From contig CAZZVQ010000013.1 of NCBI GenBank assembly GCA_964657565.1, forward strand, positions 10,180 through 74,179: a stretch of 64,000 nt of DNA, in the 5' to 3' direction. Positions within the stretch are counted from its first letter, which is position 1; the number at the start of each line of letters is the position of its first letter. Below the pieces are notes generated by a model. It had not been told where the DNA came from. It was given only the letters and a program-made list of their open reading frames with translations, and did not search any database. The DNA comes from JAVVHH01 sp964657565. Lineage in GTDB: Bacteria; Pseudomonadota; Alphaproteobacteria; Acetobacterales; Acetobacteraceae. Position numbers and translations under genes: made by a program. This document shows, piece after piece, positions 1 to 7,787 of this stretch.

Positions 1-1
1 C

Positions 2-1327
2 CTTTGGCTCCGCCGTGCCGCACCGATCACGCTGCTGCTGCTGCTCACGCTGGGGCTGGGACTTGCGGGGCAGGCTGCCGCCCGGCCGGTGTTCGTGCTC
101 GGGGCGGCGGTGGTGGCCTGGGATTTGCTCCGCTTCGGCGCGTCCGCGCATTTCTCGGCGAGCTTCGTGCTGTTCTGCGTGGCGCCGTTCCTGCGCCGGG
201 TCGTGGATGCGTCAGCCGGCTACGATCCGTCGGGGATCATGATCTCGGGGCCGTTATTGGCCCTTCTGGTCGTCGCGCCGCGCGTGATCGCGCGCGTGTC
301 CGACGGGCGTCGTCTCGACCCGGCGCTGTGGCCGTTCATCGTGGCCGCCGCGTGTCTGCTGTATGCGATGGTCCTGACGATGGTGCGGGGCGACCTGACA
401 CAGGCGTTGTCCGGCGCGCTGAAATGGGGGGCGCCGCTCACCTACGGGTTCTGGCTCCATGGTGAGGCGGCGCGCGACCCCTCGCTGGTGCGGGCGGCTG
501 CACGGGTGTCGATGATCCTGGCTCCGGCGCTCGGCGTGTATGGCTTGCTGCAATATGTCGACCCGCCCGTCTGGGACCGGTTCTGGATGGTCAACACGAG
601 CATCGCCTCGATCGGGCAGCCGGAGCCGTACACGGTGCGCGTGTTCAGCATGATGAACACGCCCGCGGGCTACGCGACGTTCACTGCGGCGGCGTTGCTG
701 CTGCTCGGGTTCGGGCGGTCGCGGTGGGCGCTGCTGCTGGCGGCTGCGCCGTCGATGCTGGGCCTGATACTGTCGATGTATCGGACCGCGTGGACCGCGT
801 TGCTGCTCGGCCTGCTGCTCGGACTGTGCCACGGCCGCACCGTTCGTCGCGCCGCCATCCTGCTCGGCGCGATGGCCCTGCTGGCGGCCGCGATCGTTCT
901 CCTCACGCCGGCGGGCTCGGCGGGCAGCGACGCGAGCGGGCAGGAGCGCCTGGCCGGATATGCCGAGCTGCTCGACGCTGATGGCGGCACGCTGTGGGGG
1001 AACGGTTTCGGCAGCACGGACGTCATGCGGGCCGGAGCGTCGGCTCAGGACGGGCAGTTGGTGGTGACCTGGTTCCTCATGGGCCTGATCGTCGGCATCA
1101 TCGAGGTTTCTACGTTGCTATGGATCGCGTTCTTGGGACTCCGAGGCGCCTGGCGCAACGATACGCTCGAGGGCGTGGCGGTGGCCGGCATCATCGCCGG
1201 CATGCTGGTGCAATTGCCGCTCGCGGTCGTGTCGGCGAGCGAGATCGGGTTCCTGTTCTGGTCGTTCGCCGCCATCGGGGCCGCACTGCCCGCCGGTGTC
1301 AGGAATGCGCATTCCAGACTTCGATGA
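2..1327 (+). CDS. O-antigen ligase/polymerase-like membrane protein, 5'-truncated by window edge
   Basis: Probable inner-membrane glycan polymerase or ligase of the Wzy/WaaL type, acting at the periplasmic face. The frame stays open to the left edge, so the true start lies outside the window; the GTG at 89 is an internal candidate inside a hydrophobic stretch. The 441 visible residues hold about ten hydrophobic segments, with a polar loop near residues 185-225 (WDRFWMVNTS) and a YRTAW segment near residue 260, as in the family's second half. An export lipoprotein gene lies 1.7 kb downstream, which suits an exopolysaccharide or O-antigen locus. The 3' end overlaps the convergent PAP2 gene by 29 bases. 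The exact donor and acceptor cannot be told from sequence. Confidence 0.7.
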   Translation, partial: LWLRRAAPITLLLLLTLGLGLAGQAAARPVFVLGAAVVAWDLLRFGASAHFSASFVLFCVAPFLRRVVDASAGYDPSGIMISGPLLALLVVAPRVIARVSDGRRLDPALWPFIVAAACLLYAMVLTMVRGDLTQALSGALKWGAPLTYGFWLHGEAARDPSLVRAAARVSMILAPALGVYGLLQYVDPPVWDRFWMVNTSIASIGQPEPYTVRVFSMMNTPAGYATFTAAALLLLGFGRSRWALLLAAAPSMLGLILSMYRTAWTALLLGLLLGLCHGRTVRRAAILLGAMALLAAAIVLLTPAGSAGSDASGQERLAGYAELLDADGGTLWGNGFGSTDVMRAGASAQDGQLVVTWFLMGLIVGIIEVSTLLWIAFLGLRGAWRNDTLEGVAVAGIIAGMLVQLPLAVVSASEIGFLFWSFAAIGAALPAGVRNAHSRLR

Positions 1328-1832
1328 GCCGTAACGCAGCGCCCTGGATCGGGTGCTCCCACGACGAATGGTCCCCGTGGAAGGTCACGATGAGCAGCGC
1401 GATGGCGGCGAGGACCGGCAGCCGCGCACGGCGCTCGAGGGCAGTGCCGGCCGCCATCGCCAGCCCGGCCGCGCCCGCCACGCCGACGGTGGTCCCGACG
1501 AGGACTTCCGCGAGCGAATGCACCCCCAACAGCACCCGCGTCGTGCCGATCACGATCGCCACGGCGATGGCCGCCAGCACCGACCGTCGCACCAGGGTGC
1601 CGGGGCCTGACAGCAGCAACCCGACCAGCCCGCCGTAGATCACCGCCGACGAGGCGACATGGCCGCTCGGCGTCACCAGATCGATGTCGCTGAGCACCGA
1701 CATGGGGAACAGGGTGGCGATCGTGTAGCCGGTCAGCTTCAGCATGAGCGTGACCGCCCATACGCAGCCGATCGCGACGGTCCAGGCGACCGCGGCACGG
1801 CGCTGGCCGATGATCCCGAACACAAGCGGCAC
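1299..1832 (-). CDS. PAP2-family membrane phosphatase, probable frameshift at the 5' end
   Basis: Type 2 phosphatidic acid phosphatase, a membrane lipid phosphatase of the class that can include undecaprenyl-diphosphate phosphatases. Two family signatures are visible: PSGHVASSA and TRVLLGVHSLAEVLVG (the SRxxxxxHxxxD-like motif, with Glu in place of the final Asp). Five to six hydrophobic segments follow. The GTG at 1832 is the only standard start in frame, but it cuts off a likely first helix: the frame remains open upstream to the TGA of the next gene (1920-1922) and reads FSDFADGAILFPLG. An ATG at 1932 in the neighbouring frame would join this segment if one base of the GGGGCCC run near 1906-1914 were absent, giving a start MAALKPTGPELSTNVAFF. 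The gene may therefore be frameshifted or carry a sequencing error. Confidence 0.75.
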   Translation of the reverse strand: MPLVFGIIGQRRAAVAWTVAIGCVWAVTLMLKLTGYTIATLFPMSVLSDIDLVTPSGHVASSAVIYGGLVGLLLSGPGTLVRRSVLAAIAVAIVIGTTRVLLGVHSLAEVLVGTTVGVAGAAGLAMAAGTALERRARLPVLAAIALLIVTFHGDHSSWEHPIQGAALRLIEVWNAHS

Positions 1833-1919
1833 GGCGGCGCCGAGCGGAAACAGGATCGCCCCGTCCGCGAAGTCCGAAAAGAACGCGACGTTGGTGGACA
1901 GCTCAGGGCCCCGTTGGCT

Positions 1920-2621
1920 TCAGCGCGGCCATGCCGTGCCGTGCATCGACAGCAGCCGCGACGATCCGCCGCCGGAGATGTCGGAGCGCAACGAGATGCG
2001 ACGCGCGGTGATCGCGGGTCCGGTTTCGGTGTCTAGGTTGATCTGGGAGAGCCGCTGTTTCGCCGCCTGCGTCGTTGCGTCGACCGTCAGGCCGAGGTCG
2101 GCCGCACCGGGCCACACCGCCAGCAAGCGGCGGGCGTAGTCGTTGGCGAACTCCGGCGTCTGCGAGTGGTAGGCCGTCATGGCCGTCGCGAGCCGGCCGG
2201 ATTGCTGGTACAGCGTGCGCAGGAAGCGGGCGGCGTAGTCGGCGTTGGCGGACGGTTCGAAGGCGGTGTCGAGCGAGTCGAACGCCGCCGGGTGCGCGGC
2301 CAGATTGATCTGCATGCAGCCGACATCGATCGAGCGTTGTCCCGCGGCGGTAAAGTCGCGCACCGCCTGGATGGCCGCATCCTTGTTCTCATAATAATAA
2401 CCGGTCCCGCCGACGTTGATCGACCACGGCCAGGGCACGACCTTGCTGCCCATCGTGCGGCCGCTCTCGACGATGGCGATGGTGCCCATGACCCGTTTCG
2501 GCATCGCCGCTTTCCGCTCGGCCGCGGCGATCGCGGCGTTGCACGCGGTCATATCGTCGGCCATCGCAAGACGCGGCGCGATGGCCGCCAGCGCAACCAG
2601 GCCGCAGAACCAGGCGCGCAT
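1920..2621 (-). CDS. secreted lytic transglycosylase-like (SLT) protein
   Basis: Predicted periplasmic peptidoglycan lytic transglycosylase, 233 residues. An N-terminal signal peptide (MRAWFCGLVALAAIAPRLAMA) precedes an SLT-type domain: IAIVESG with the likely catalytic Glu, then PWPWSINVGG, DVGCMQINL, ANADYAARFL and TAYHS. The longer upstream frame is out of character, and the ATG at 2621 shares one base with the stop of the preceding gene (TGATG), so I use that start. It closely resembles the protein at 59424-60176, making the two paralogues. Its stop is followed in the same frame by the PAP2 coding sequence. The C-terminal ~45 residues are outside the domain and not recognised. Confidence 0.85.
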   Translation of the reverse strand: MRAWFCGLVALAAIAPRLAMADDMTACNAAIAAAERKAAMPKRVMGTIAIVESGRTMGSKVVPWPWSINVGGTGYYYENKDAAIQAVRDFTAAGQRSIDVGCMQINLAAHPAAFDSLDTAFEPSANADYAARFLRTLYQQSGRLATAMTAYHSQTPEFANDYARRLLAVWPGAADLGLTVDATTQAAKQRLSQINLDTETGPAITARRISLRSDISGGGSSRLLSMHGTAWPR

Positions 2622-2887
2622 CACTTCATCGCTGCGGTGACGGCCGCCCGGCATGAGAGCGGCAGGCTCAAACGGTAGGGCTTGAGGCAGATCGTCTGGT
2701 TGAGGGTCTGTCCGGGCATCTCCGCCAGCTCCGGGCAGAAACGGGCCAACGATTGGCCGCACACACGCTCCAGCTTGGTGGGGCGGACGATATTGCCATC
2801 TGGGCCCACCAAATCCTGAGCCGACAGCGCCGTCGCGCTAGCGGCAAGACTGACGATTGCCAGTCCAACGATCGACAAACGAGTCAT
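2621..2887 (-). CDS. small secreted Cys-rich-repeat-like protein
   Basis: Predicted 88-residue exported protein. A signal peptide ends at ALSA-QD near residue 22. The mature part has four cysteines in a C-x6-C...C-x12-C arrangement (RVCGQSLARFC and ICLKPYRLSLPLSC) that resembles one unit of the cysteine-rich repeat family (PF00839-like); this assignment is from memory of the pattern, not a search. An upstream in-frame ATG at 2917 exists, but starting at 2887 puts the signal peptide at the N-terminus. It is translationally coupled (TGATG) to the lytic transglycosylase that follows, so the two are probably made together in the envelope. Confidence 0.65.
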   Translation of the reverse strand: MTRLSIVGLAIVSLAASATALSAQDLVGPDGNIVRPTKLERVCGQSLARFCPELAEMPGQTLNQTICLKPYRLSLPLSCRAAVTAAMK

Positions 2888-2990
2888 AAAGGTGCCACCA
2901 TGGGAGGAACTTAACATGAAACTACCGCTACTGTCACGGATACGGGCGAGTGAGCAGGTGCAGCATACGCATAGGCCAAACCACCCTAGC

Positions 2991-3029
2991 GTTCACGCGC
3001 GGAACGTCCTACGTCGCGATAGCGTGAAC
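2991..3029. promoter_or_regulatory. inverted repeat in the divergent promoter region before the Wza-like gene
   Basis: GTTCACGC (2991-2998) and GCGTGAAC (3022-3029) form a perfect 8-base inverted repeat with a 23-base spacer, about 30 bases before the ATG at 3062, in the 174-base gap between divergent genes. It could be an operator for the export lipoprotein gene. No regulator is recognised nearby, and a repeat of this length could arise by chance. Confidence 0.3.
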
Positions 3030-3061
3030 AACCCGGCGTAGCCTTCGACGGAGACAAGTGG

Positions 3062-3670
3062 ATGGCGTTTACTCATACCCAGATCAGCCGACCCGAGATC
3101 AAGCGCCAGGACATCAGCCGCCGGGCCGCATTGTTGGGTGGCCTCGGTCTGGTCGTCGCCGGATGCGATGCCGGACACCACCTGCCGCCGCTGCCCGACT
3201 ATCAGTCCGGCGCCTATCGACTCGGGGCTGGCGATCTGCTGCGCGTGCTGACCTTTGGCGAGGAGCAACTCACCGGTGAGTTCCGCGTCAGCGACCAAGG
3301 CACTATCGCACTGCCGCTGGTCGGCAGCGTGCCGGCGTCGGGCAAGACGGGACAGCAACTCGAAACCGATATCTCCCGGGCGCTCGTGAAGGGGGACTAC
3401 CTCAAGAACCCGCACGTCACCGTCGAGGTGATCGCCTACCGCCCGATCTTCGTGCTGGGCGAGGTCGCCAAGCCTGGTCAATATCCGTACCAACCCGGCA
3501 TGACGTTCCTGACCGCGATCGCGGTCGCGGGCGGGTTCACCTACCGCGCCGTGCAGGATTACGGCGAGGTGGTGCGGGCGGTCCGAGGCGTCGCGGTGAG
3601 CGGCCGGGTGACCGCCAACACATTCCTGGCACCGGGCGACGTGGTCCAAGTGCTGGAGCGTTACTTCTAG
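3062..3670 (+). CDS. polysaccharide export lipoprotein (Wza/SLBB family)
   Basis: Outer-membrane-associated polysaccharide export protein, 202 residues, likely part of a Wza-type channel. The N-terminus carries a twin-arginine-like run (SRRAALLGG) followed by a lipobox ending VAGC (Cys ~36), so it is probably a lipoprotein. The PES domain follows (YRLGAGDLLRVLTFGEEQL, then the FRVSDQGTIALPLVG segment), then an SLBB domain (RPIFVLGEVAKPGQYPY, FLTAIAVAGGFT). It is shorter than E. coli Wza because it has one SLBB domain and no large C-terminal extension, which is common in alphaproteobacterial versions. The O-antigen ligase-like gene upstream suggests a shared polysaccharide pathway. Confidence 0.88.
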   Translation: MAFTHTQISRPEIKRQDISRRAALLGGLGLVVAGCDAGHHLPPLPDYQSGAYRLGAGDLLRVLTFGEEQLTGEFRVSDQGTIALPLVGSVPASGKTGQQLETDISRALVKGDYLKNPHVTVEVIAYRPIFVLGEVAKPGQYPYQPGMTFLTAIAVAGGFTYRAVQDYGEVVRAVRGVAVSGRVTANTFLAPGDVVQVLERYF

Positions 3671-3718
3671 CCACTCGAGCCCTGCGTTCACCGGGCGGGT
3701 CGGCTCGGAGAACGCCGC

Positions 3719-4765
3719 ATGATCACCAGCCGGACCCACGCCGCCCTCGATGCCGGCATCGCCGCCGCGCTTGCCGGAATCGCGCTCGCACCCGTCGCCT
3801 CGCGCAAGGTGCGCGCGGCGGCGGCGGCGGCGGCCGCGTTCCAGGCGGGGTATTCGGCCTTGACCGACTATGAGGGCGGGATCGCCCCGCGCTTCAGCAT
3901 GCAGCAACACCGCGGCTTCGACGTCGCCGCGGCGGCCGCGCTGGGCGTTGCCGGGGTCGCCCTGCGCAGCCCGGCCCTGCTGGCGTCCGGTGCCGCCAAT
4001 CTGGCCGTCGCGCTGTTCGGGGAGGCGCATTCCCACCATGGCGTTCCGACCATGCTCTACCCACCGCTCGACGTGCCGAAGCGGCTCGCGCGCGACATAT
4101 GGATGGTGGATAGCGCGATTGGGCCTGGCATCCCGGTGCGGATGACGCTGATCCGGCTCGGCAGTGGCGAACTGATGCTGCACTCGCCGACCCGCTACTC
4201 CGCCGGGCTGCGGCGGGCGCTGGAGACGATCGGGCCGATCCGCCATCTCGTGGCGCCCAACAGCGTCCATTGGATGTTCGTCAAGGCGTGGCAGGACGCG
4301 GTGCCGGAGACGACGACCTACGCGGCACCCGGCCTGCGCCGGCGCCGCCAGGTGCGGCGGTCGGGGCTGCGTATCGATCAGGATCTGTCGTCGCAGCCGC
4401 CGGCGGCGTGGGCGGGCGAGATCGAGCAGGAGGTCATCAGCGGCGCCGCCGGGTTCCGCGAGGTGGCGATGTTCCATCGCGCGAGCGGCACGGCTGTGAT
4501 GACGGATTTGGTGCAGAATTTCGAGCCGGGGAAGCTGCCCTGGCTGCTGCGGCCGATCGCGCGGGTGTTGGGGAACACGACGGCGCAGAGCCGGGCGCCG
4601 GGGTATCTGCGCGCGCTGGTCGGGCTGGGGCGGCGGGAGAAGGCGCAGGCGGCGCGCCGGGTGGTGCGGTGGCAGCCCGACCGGGTCGTGGTCACGCATG
4701 GGCGGGTGATCGAGGAGGATGCGGCGGAGCGGCTGCGGTCGTCGCTGGCCTGGCTGACGGGTTAA
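3719..4765 (+). CDS. DUF4336 protein with an N-terminal membrane-like domain
   Basis: Protein of 348 residues with two parts. Residues ~1-105 are Ala-rich and hydrophobic with several possible helices (an SPW-repeat-like or small integral membrane region). Residues ~115-345 match DUF4336, a metallo-beta-lactamase-like fold of unknown function: IWMVDSAIG, RMTLIRLGSGELMLHSP, IRHLVAPNSVHWMFVKAW, TYAAPGL and the closing DRVVVTHG. The fusion suggests a membrane-tethered DUF4336 domain. It is convergent with secF, and the two stop codons share the bases TTAA at 4762-4765. The substrate is unknown. Confidence 0.7.
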   Translation: MITSRTHAALDAGIAAALAGIALAPVASRKVRAAAAAAAAFQAGYSALTDYEGGIAPRFSMQQHRGFDVAAAAALGVAGVALRSPALLASGAANLAVALFGEAHSHHGVPTMLYPPLDVPKRLARDIWMVDSAIGPGIPVRMTLIRLGSGELMLHSPTRYSAGLRRALETIGPIRHLVAPNSVHWMFVKAWQDAVPETTTYAAPGLRRRRQVRRSGLRIDQDLSSQPPAAWAGEIEQEVISGAAGFREVAMFHRASGTAVMTDLVQNFEPGKLPWLLRPIARVLGNTTAQSRAPGYLRALVGLGRREKAQAARRVVRWQPDRVVVTHGRVIEEDAAERLRSSLAWLTG

Positions 4766-5730
4766 CGCGCTTTCGGCTTGGCGGCGACGGGGATCTTCTC
4801 GGGCACGGGTTGCGCGTCGCGCCGCAGCCGGTTTTCGCCCAGGAACAGCAGGATCGGGGCGGCGATGAAGATGCTGCTGGAGGTGCCGACGACGATGCCG
4901 AACAGCATCATCAGGGCGAAACCGGACAGCGACGCGCCGCCGAACAGGGCTAAGGGCAGGCTGGCCAGGAACACGGTCATCGAGGTGCCTAGGGTGCGGT
5001 TCAGCGTCTCGTTGATGGAGAGGTCGATCAGTTGGCGCAGCGGCATCGTCTTGTATTTGCGCAGGTTCTCGCGCACGCGGTCGTAGACGACCACCTTGTC
5101 GTTCGTGGAGTAGCCGATGACGGTCAAGATGGCGGCGACCATGACCAGGTCGAACTCGATGCGGGTGATGACTAGGAAGCCGATCGCTTTGGTCACGTCG
5201 AGGATCAGCGTGACGACGGCGCCGACGGCGAACTGCCATTCGAAGCGGAACCAGATGTAGACCAGGATCATCAGCAGGCTGATGCCGAGCGCCAGCATGC
5301 CGTTGCGGAACAGCTCCTCGGACACGGACGCGCCGACGGCGTCGGTGCGGACGACGCGGGTGCCGGGCTCGGCCTGTTCGAGGGCGGCGCGGATCTTGCT
5401 GACGGTCTGCTGGGTGGCCTGCTCGTTGCCCTGCGGGTCCAGGCGGATGAGCACGTCATCGTCGGCGCCGAAGCGCTGCAGCCCGGCGTCGGGCACCTGC
5501 GAGGTGACGAGGGCGGCGCGGATCTTGGTGAAGTCGGCCGGGCCGGGGGTGCGGACTTCCATGACGATGCCGCCGCGGAAGTCGATGCCGAGATGTAGGC
5601 CGGGGTGGAAGAACAGGATGAGCGAGGCGATCGAGAGGAAGGCGGAGGTGGCCAGCCCGGCGAAGCGGCCGCGCATGAACTTGATGGTGGTTTCGTCGGG
5701 AACGAGACGGAACAGGGGGCGGATGAACAT
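4762..5730 (-). CDS. secF: protein translocase subunit SecF
   Basis: Inner-membrane component of SecDF, which uses the proton-motive force to complete protein export through SecYEG. It has 322 residues: helix 1 (~residues 27-47), the LGIDFRGGIVMEV signature after it, a periplasmic P1-like domain, and five helices in the C-terminal half with VTKAIGFLVITRIEFDLV and IGYSTNDKVVVYDRVREN. It lies 6 bases after secD on the same strand, so the pair is one operon. Length and motif order are normal for the family. Confidence 0.97.
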   Translation of the reverse strand: MFIRPLFRLVPDETTIKFMRGRFAGLATSAFLSIASLILFFHPGLHLGIDFRGGIVMEVRTPGPADFTKIRAALVTSQVPDAGLQRFGADDDVLIRLDPQGNEQATQQTVSKIRAALEQAEPGTRVVRTDAVGASVSEELFRNGMLALGISLLMILVYIWFRFEWQFAVGAVVTLILDVTKAIGFLVITRIEFDLVMVAAILTVIGYSTNDKVVVYDRVRENLRKYKTMPLRQLIDLSINETLNRTLGTSMTVFLASLPLALFGGASLSGFALMMLFGIVVGTSSSIFIAAPILLFLGENRLRRDAQPVPEKIPVAAKPKAR

Positions 5731-5736
5731 CTCTGA

Positions 5737-7296
5737 TTACACCGGCAGCATGCTGGGGCGGGTGCCGACGTACCAGCGGACCATGAGGAGGCGGGCGACG
5801 AGGGTGGCGGTGAACAACGTCGTCACGATGCCGACGGTGATGGTGACGGCGAAGCCGCGGACCGGGCCGGAGCCGAACACGAACAGCATGACGTGGGCCA
5901 GGAAGGCGGTGGCGTTGCTGTCGATGATAGTGCCGTAGGCGCGGCGGAAGCCGGTCTCGAGCGCGTTGAGGGGGGTGCGGCCGTGGCGGACTTCTTCGCG
6001 GATGCGCTCGTTGATGAGGATGTTGGCGTCGACGGCGACGCCCAAGGTCAAGAGGATTCCGGCCATTCCCGGCAGGGTGAGCGTGGCTTCGAGAAGGGAG
6101 AGGACGGCGATCTGCAGGATGAGGTTGAAGGCGAGCGCGACGTTCGCATACCAGCCGAACAGTCCGTAGAACACGGCCATGTAGACCATGACCAAGAGCA
6201 GGCCGATGCCGAGCGAGAAGGCGCCGGCGCGGATGGAGTCGGCCCCGAGCTCGGGGCGTTCCTCGACGACCGTCAGCGGGGCCGGCAGTGCGCCGGCTCG
6301 GAGCAGGACGGAGAGGTCCTGGGCGGACGAAGCGGTGAAGTTGCCGCTGATCTGGCCGCGGCCGCCGGTGATGGGCTCGCGGATGACGGGGGCGGAGATG
6401 ACCTTGTCGTCGAGCACGATGGCGAAGCGCTTGCCGGTGTTGGCGGTGCTGACGTCGGCGAATTTGCGGGTGCCGAGGCTGTCGAGGGTGAAGTTGACGA
6501 CCCAGCGGTTGTTCTGGGTGTCCTGGCCGGGGCGGGCGTCGGTCAAGTTCGCGCCGTCGACTTCGACCCGGCGGCGAACGGCTTCGCGGGCACCGGGCTG
6601 GCCTTCGACGGGGAGGAGGTCGTCGCCGGGCGGCGGGGTGGGCGAAGCCGGGTTGGCCGCGTCGTCGACCAGGCGGAAGGTCATCTTGGCGGTCTTGCCG
6701 ATGAGGTCCTTGATGCGGTTGGGGTCGTCGACGCCCGGCAGCTGGACGACGATTCGGTTGTCGCCCTGGCGGGTGATCTGGGGGTCGAGGACGCCGGTCT
6801 CGTCGATGCGGCGGCGGACGATCTCGATGGATTGCAGGATGGCGGCGTTGGCGCGGTCGCGGATGCCGGATTCGGAGAGGGCGAGGCTGATCTCGCCGGG
6901 CGTGGTCGAGGTGACGGCGTATTCGGGGACGGCGCCGCTGGTGTCCTTGGTGGCGTCCTGCAGCAGTTTGACCGCGTCGCCGGTCTGCTGCGGGTCGCGC
7001 AGGCGGACGAGCACGCGGTTCTGCGGCGCCTGGACCTGCGGCGGCTGGAACTGGATCTTGCTACGCAGCGCGGTTCGCACGACGTCGGCGAGGCTGTCGA
7101 GGCGCTCCTTGCTCACGGCGGCCATGTCGACTTCGAGCAGGAGGTAGGAGCCGCCGCGAAGGTCGAGGCCGAGATGGACGGTGCGCCAGGCAAGCCAAGC
7201 GGCGGGCTTGGCGACGAAGTTGGGGATGCAGAGGAGCACGCCCAGGACGCACACGCCGGCGATCAGCGCGGTCTTGAGCTTGCTGAAGTAGATCAT
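5737..7296 (-). CDS. secD: protein translocase subunit SecD
   Basis: Partner of SecF in the SecDF export motor, 519 residues. The first helix (~residues 9-29) is followed by VHLGLDLRGGSYLLLEVD, the large periplasmic domain (IVVQLPGVDDPNRIKDLIG near its middle), and five C-terminal helices with GADSIRAGAFSLGIGL and GVAVDANILINERIREE. The usual yajC gene is not next to it here. The start at 7296 gives the normal short cytoplasmic N-terminus (MIYFSKLKT). Confidence 0.97.
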   Translation of the reverse strand: MIYFSKLKTALIAGVCVLGVLLCIPNFVAKPAAWLAWRTVHLGLDLRGGSYLLLEVDMAAVSKERLDSLADVVRTALRSKIQFQPPQVQAPQNRVLVRLRDPQQTGDAVKLLQDATKDTSGAVPEYAVTSTTPGEISLALSESGIRDRANAAILQSIEIVRRRIDETGVLDPQITRQGDNRIVVQLPGVDDPNRIKDLIGKTAKMTFRLVDDAANPASPTPPPGDDLLPVEGQPGAREAVRRRVEVDGANLTDARPGQDTQNNRWVVNFTLDSLGTRKFADVSTANTGKRFAIVLDDKVISAPVIREPITGGRGQISGNFTASSAQDLSVLLRAGALPAPLTVVEERPELGADSIRAGAFSLGIGLLLVMVYMAVFYGLFGWYANVALAFNLILQIAVLSLLEATLTLPGMAGILLTLGVAVDANILINERIREEVRHGRTPLNALETGFRRAYGTIIDSNATAFLAHVMLFVFGSGPVRGFAVTITVGIVTTLFTATLVARLLMVRWYVGTRPSMLPV

Positions 7297-7438
7297 GGGT
7301 TGTGGACGGCTCCGTGGTCAGCGCGGGATATGCCGATGAGCCGAGTTGGGCGCAAGTACGACCGGTCGGGGCGGTTGGCAACGATGCGTTAAACAATTCA
7401 TGCGCATCTGTGGGGCGTATTCTCAAGCAGGATGTTCC

Positions 7439-7693
7439 ATGGTCAAATCCGCTCTCGTCGCCGGCATCTTTCTGGCCGCGCTGCACTCCACTGCGTTCGC
7501 GGCCTGCACGGCGGAAGACGCCATGAGCAAGGCGTCCGATGTTTCCGAGGCGCTCATGTCGAAGATATCGGCCAAGCCTGATGAAGCCTCGAAGATCATG
7601 CAGGAGATGGGCGAAGCGACCGGAAACGGCACCGTGACGGCAGAGACCTGCACGAAGCTGGACGCGTTGATGGTGCGCGCCAAGAAGCTCTGA
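7439..7693 (+). CDS. small secreted protein of unknown function
   Basis: Predicted 84-residue exported protein. The ATG at 7439 is chosen over an upstream in-frame start because it opens a clean signal peptide (MVKSALVAGIFLAALHSTAFA) cut before ACTAED. The mature part is helical and has two cysteines, one near the new N-terminus and one in TAETCTKLDAL, which could pair. I do not recognise the family. It stands alone, divergent from secD, and is followed by a strong terminator hairpin, so it is probably a monocistronic gene. Confidence 0.7.
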   Translation: MVKSALVAGIFLAALHSTAFAACTAEDAMSKASDVSEALMSKISAKPDEASKIMQEMGEATGNGTVTAETCTKLDALMVRAKKL

Positions 7694-7704
7694 TCCGGAT
7701 CGTG

Positions 7705-7733
7705 GAGCGGAGCGGTGATGCCGCTCCGCTCTT
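7705..7733 (+). terminator. Rho-independent-type hairpin after the small secreted protein gene
   Basis: GAGCGGAGCGG (7705-7715) pairs perfectly with CCGCTCCGCTC (7721-7731) over 11 bases with a 5-base loop TGATG, followed by only two T. It lies 12 bases after the stop codon at 7693. The stem is strong but the U tract is short. Confidence 0.7.
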
Positions 7734-7787
7734 GCGCCGGGAGCGGGGTTTGGAGGCAATGTGATCTCCTCGAACGGGGAGAACAGC

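Noticed and set aside
2993..5239. Long minus-strand open frame of 748 codons
   Set aside because: It is rich in Arg, His and Pro and runs antisense to the Wza-like, DUF4336 and secF genes, a normal effect of high GC content.
5893..7392. Plus-strand open frame of 499 codons opposite secD
   Set aside because: Composition (Gly, Ala, Asp, Val repeats) and full overlap with the well-supported secD show it is a shadow frame.
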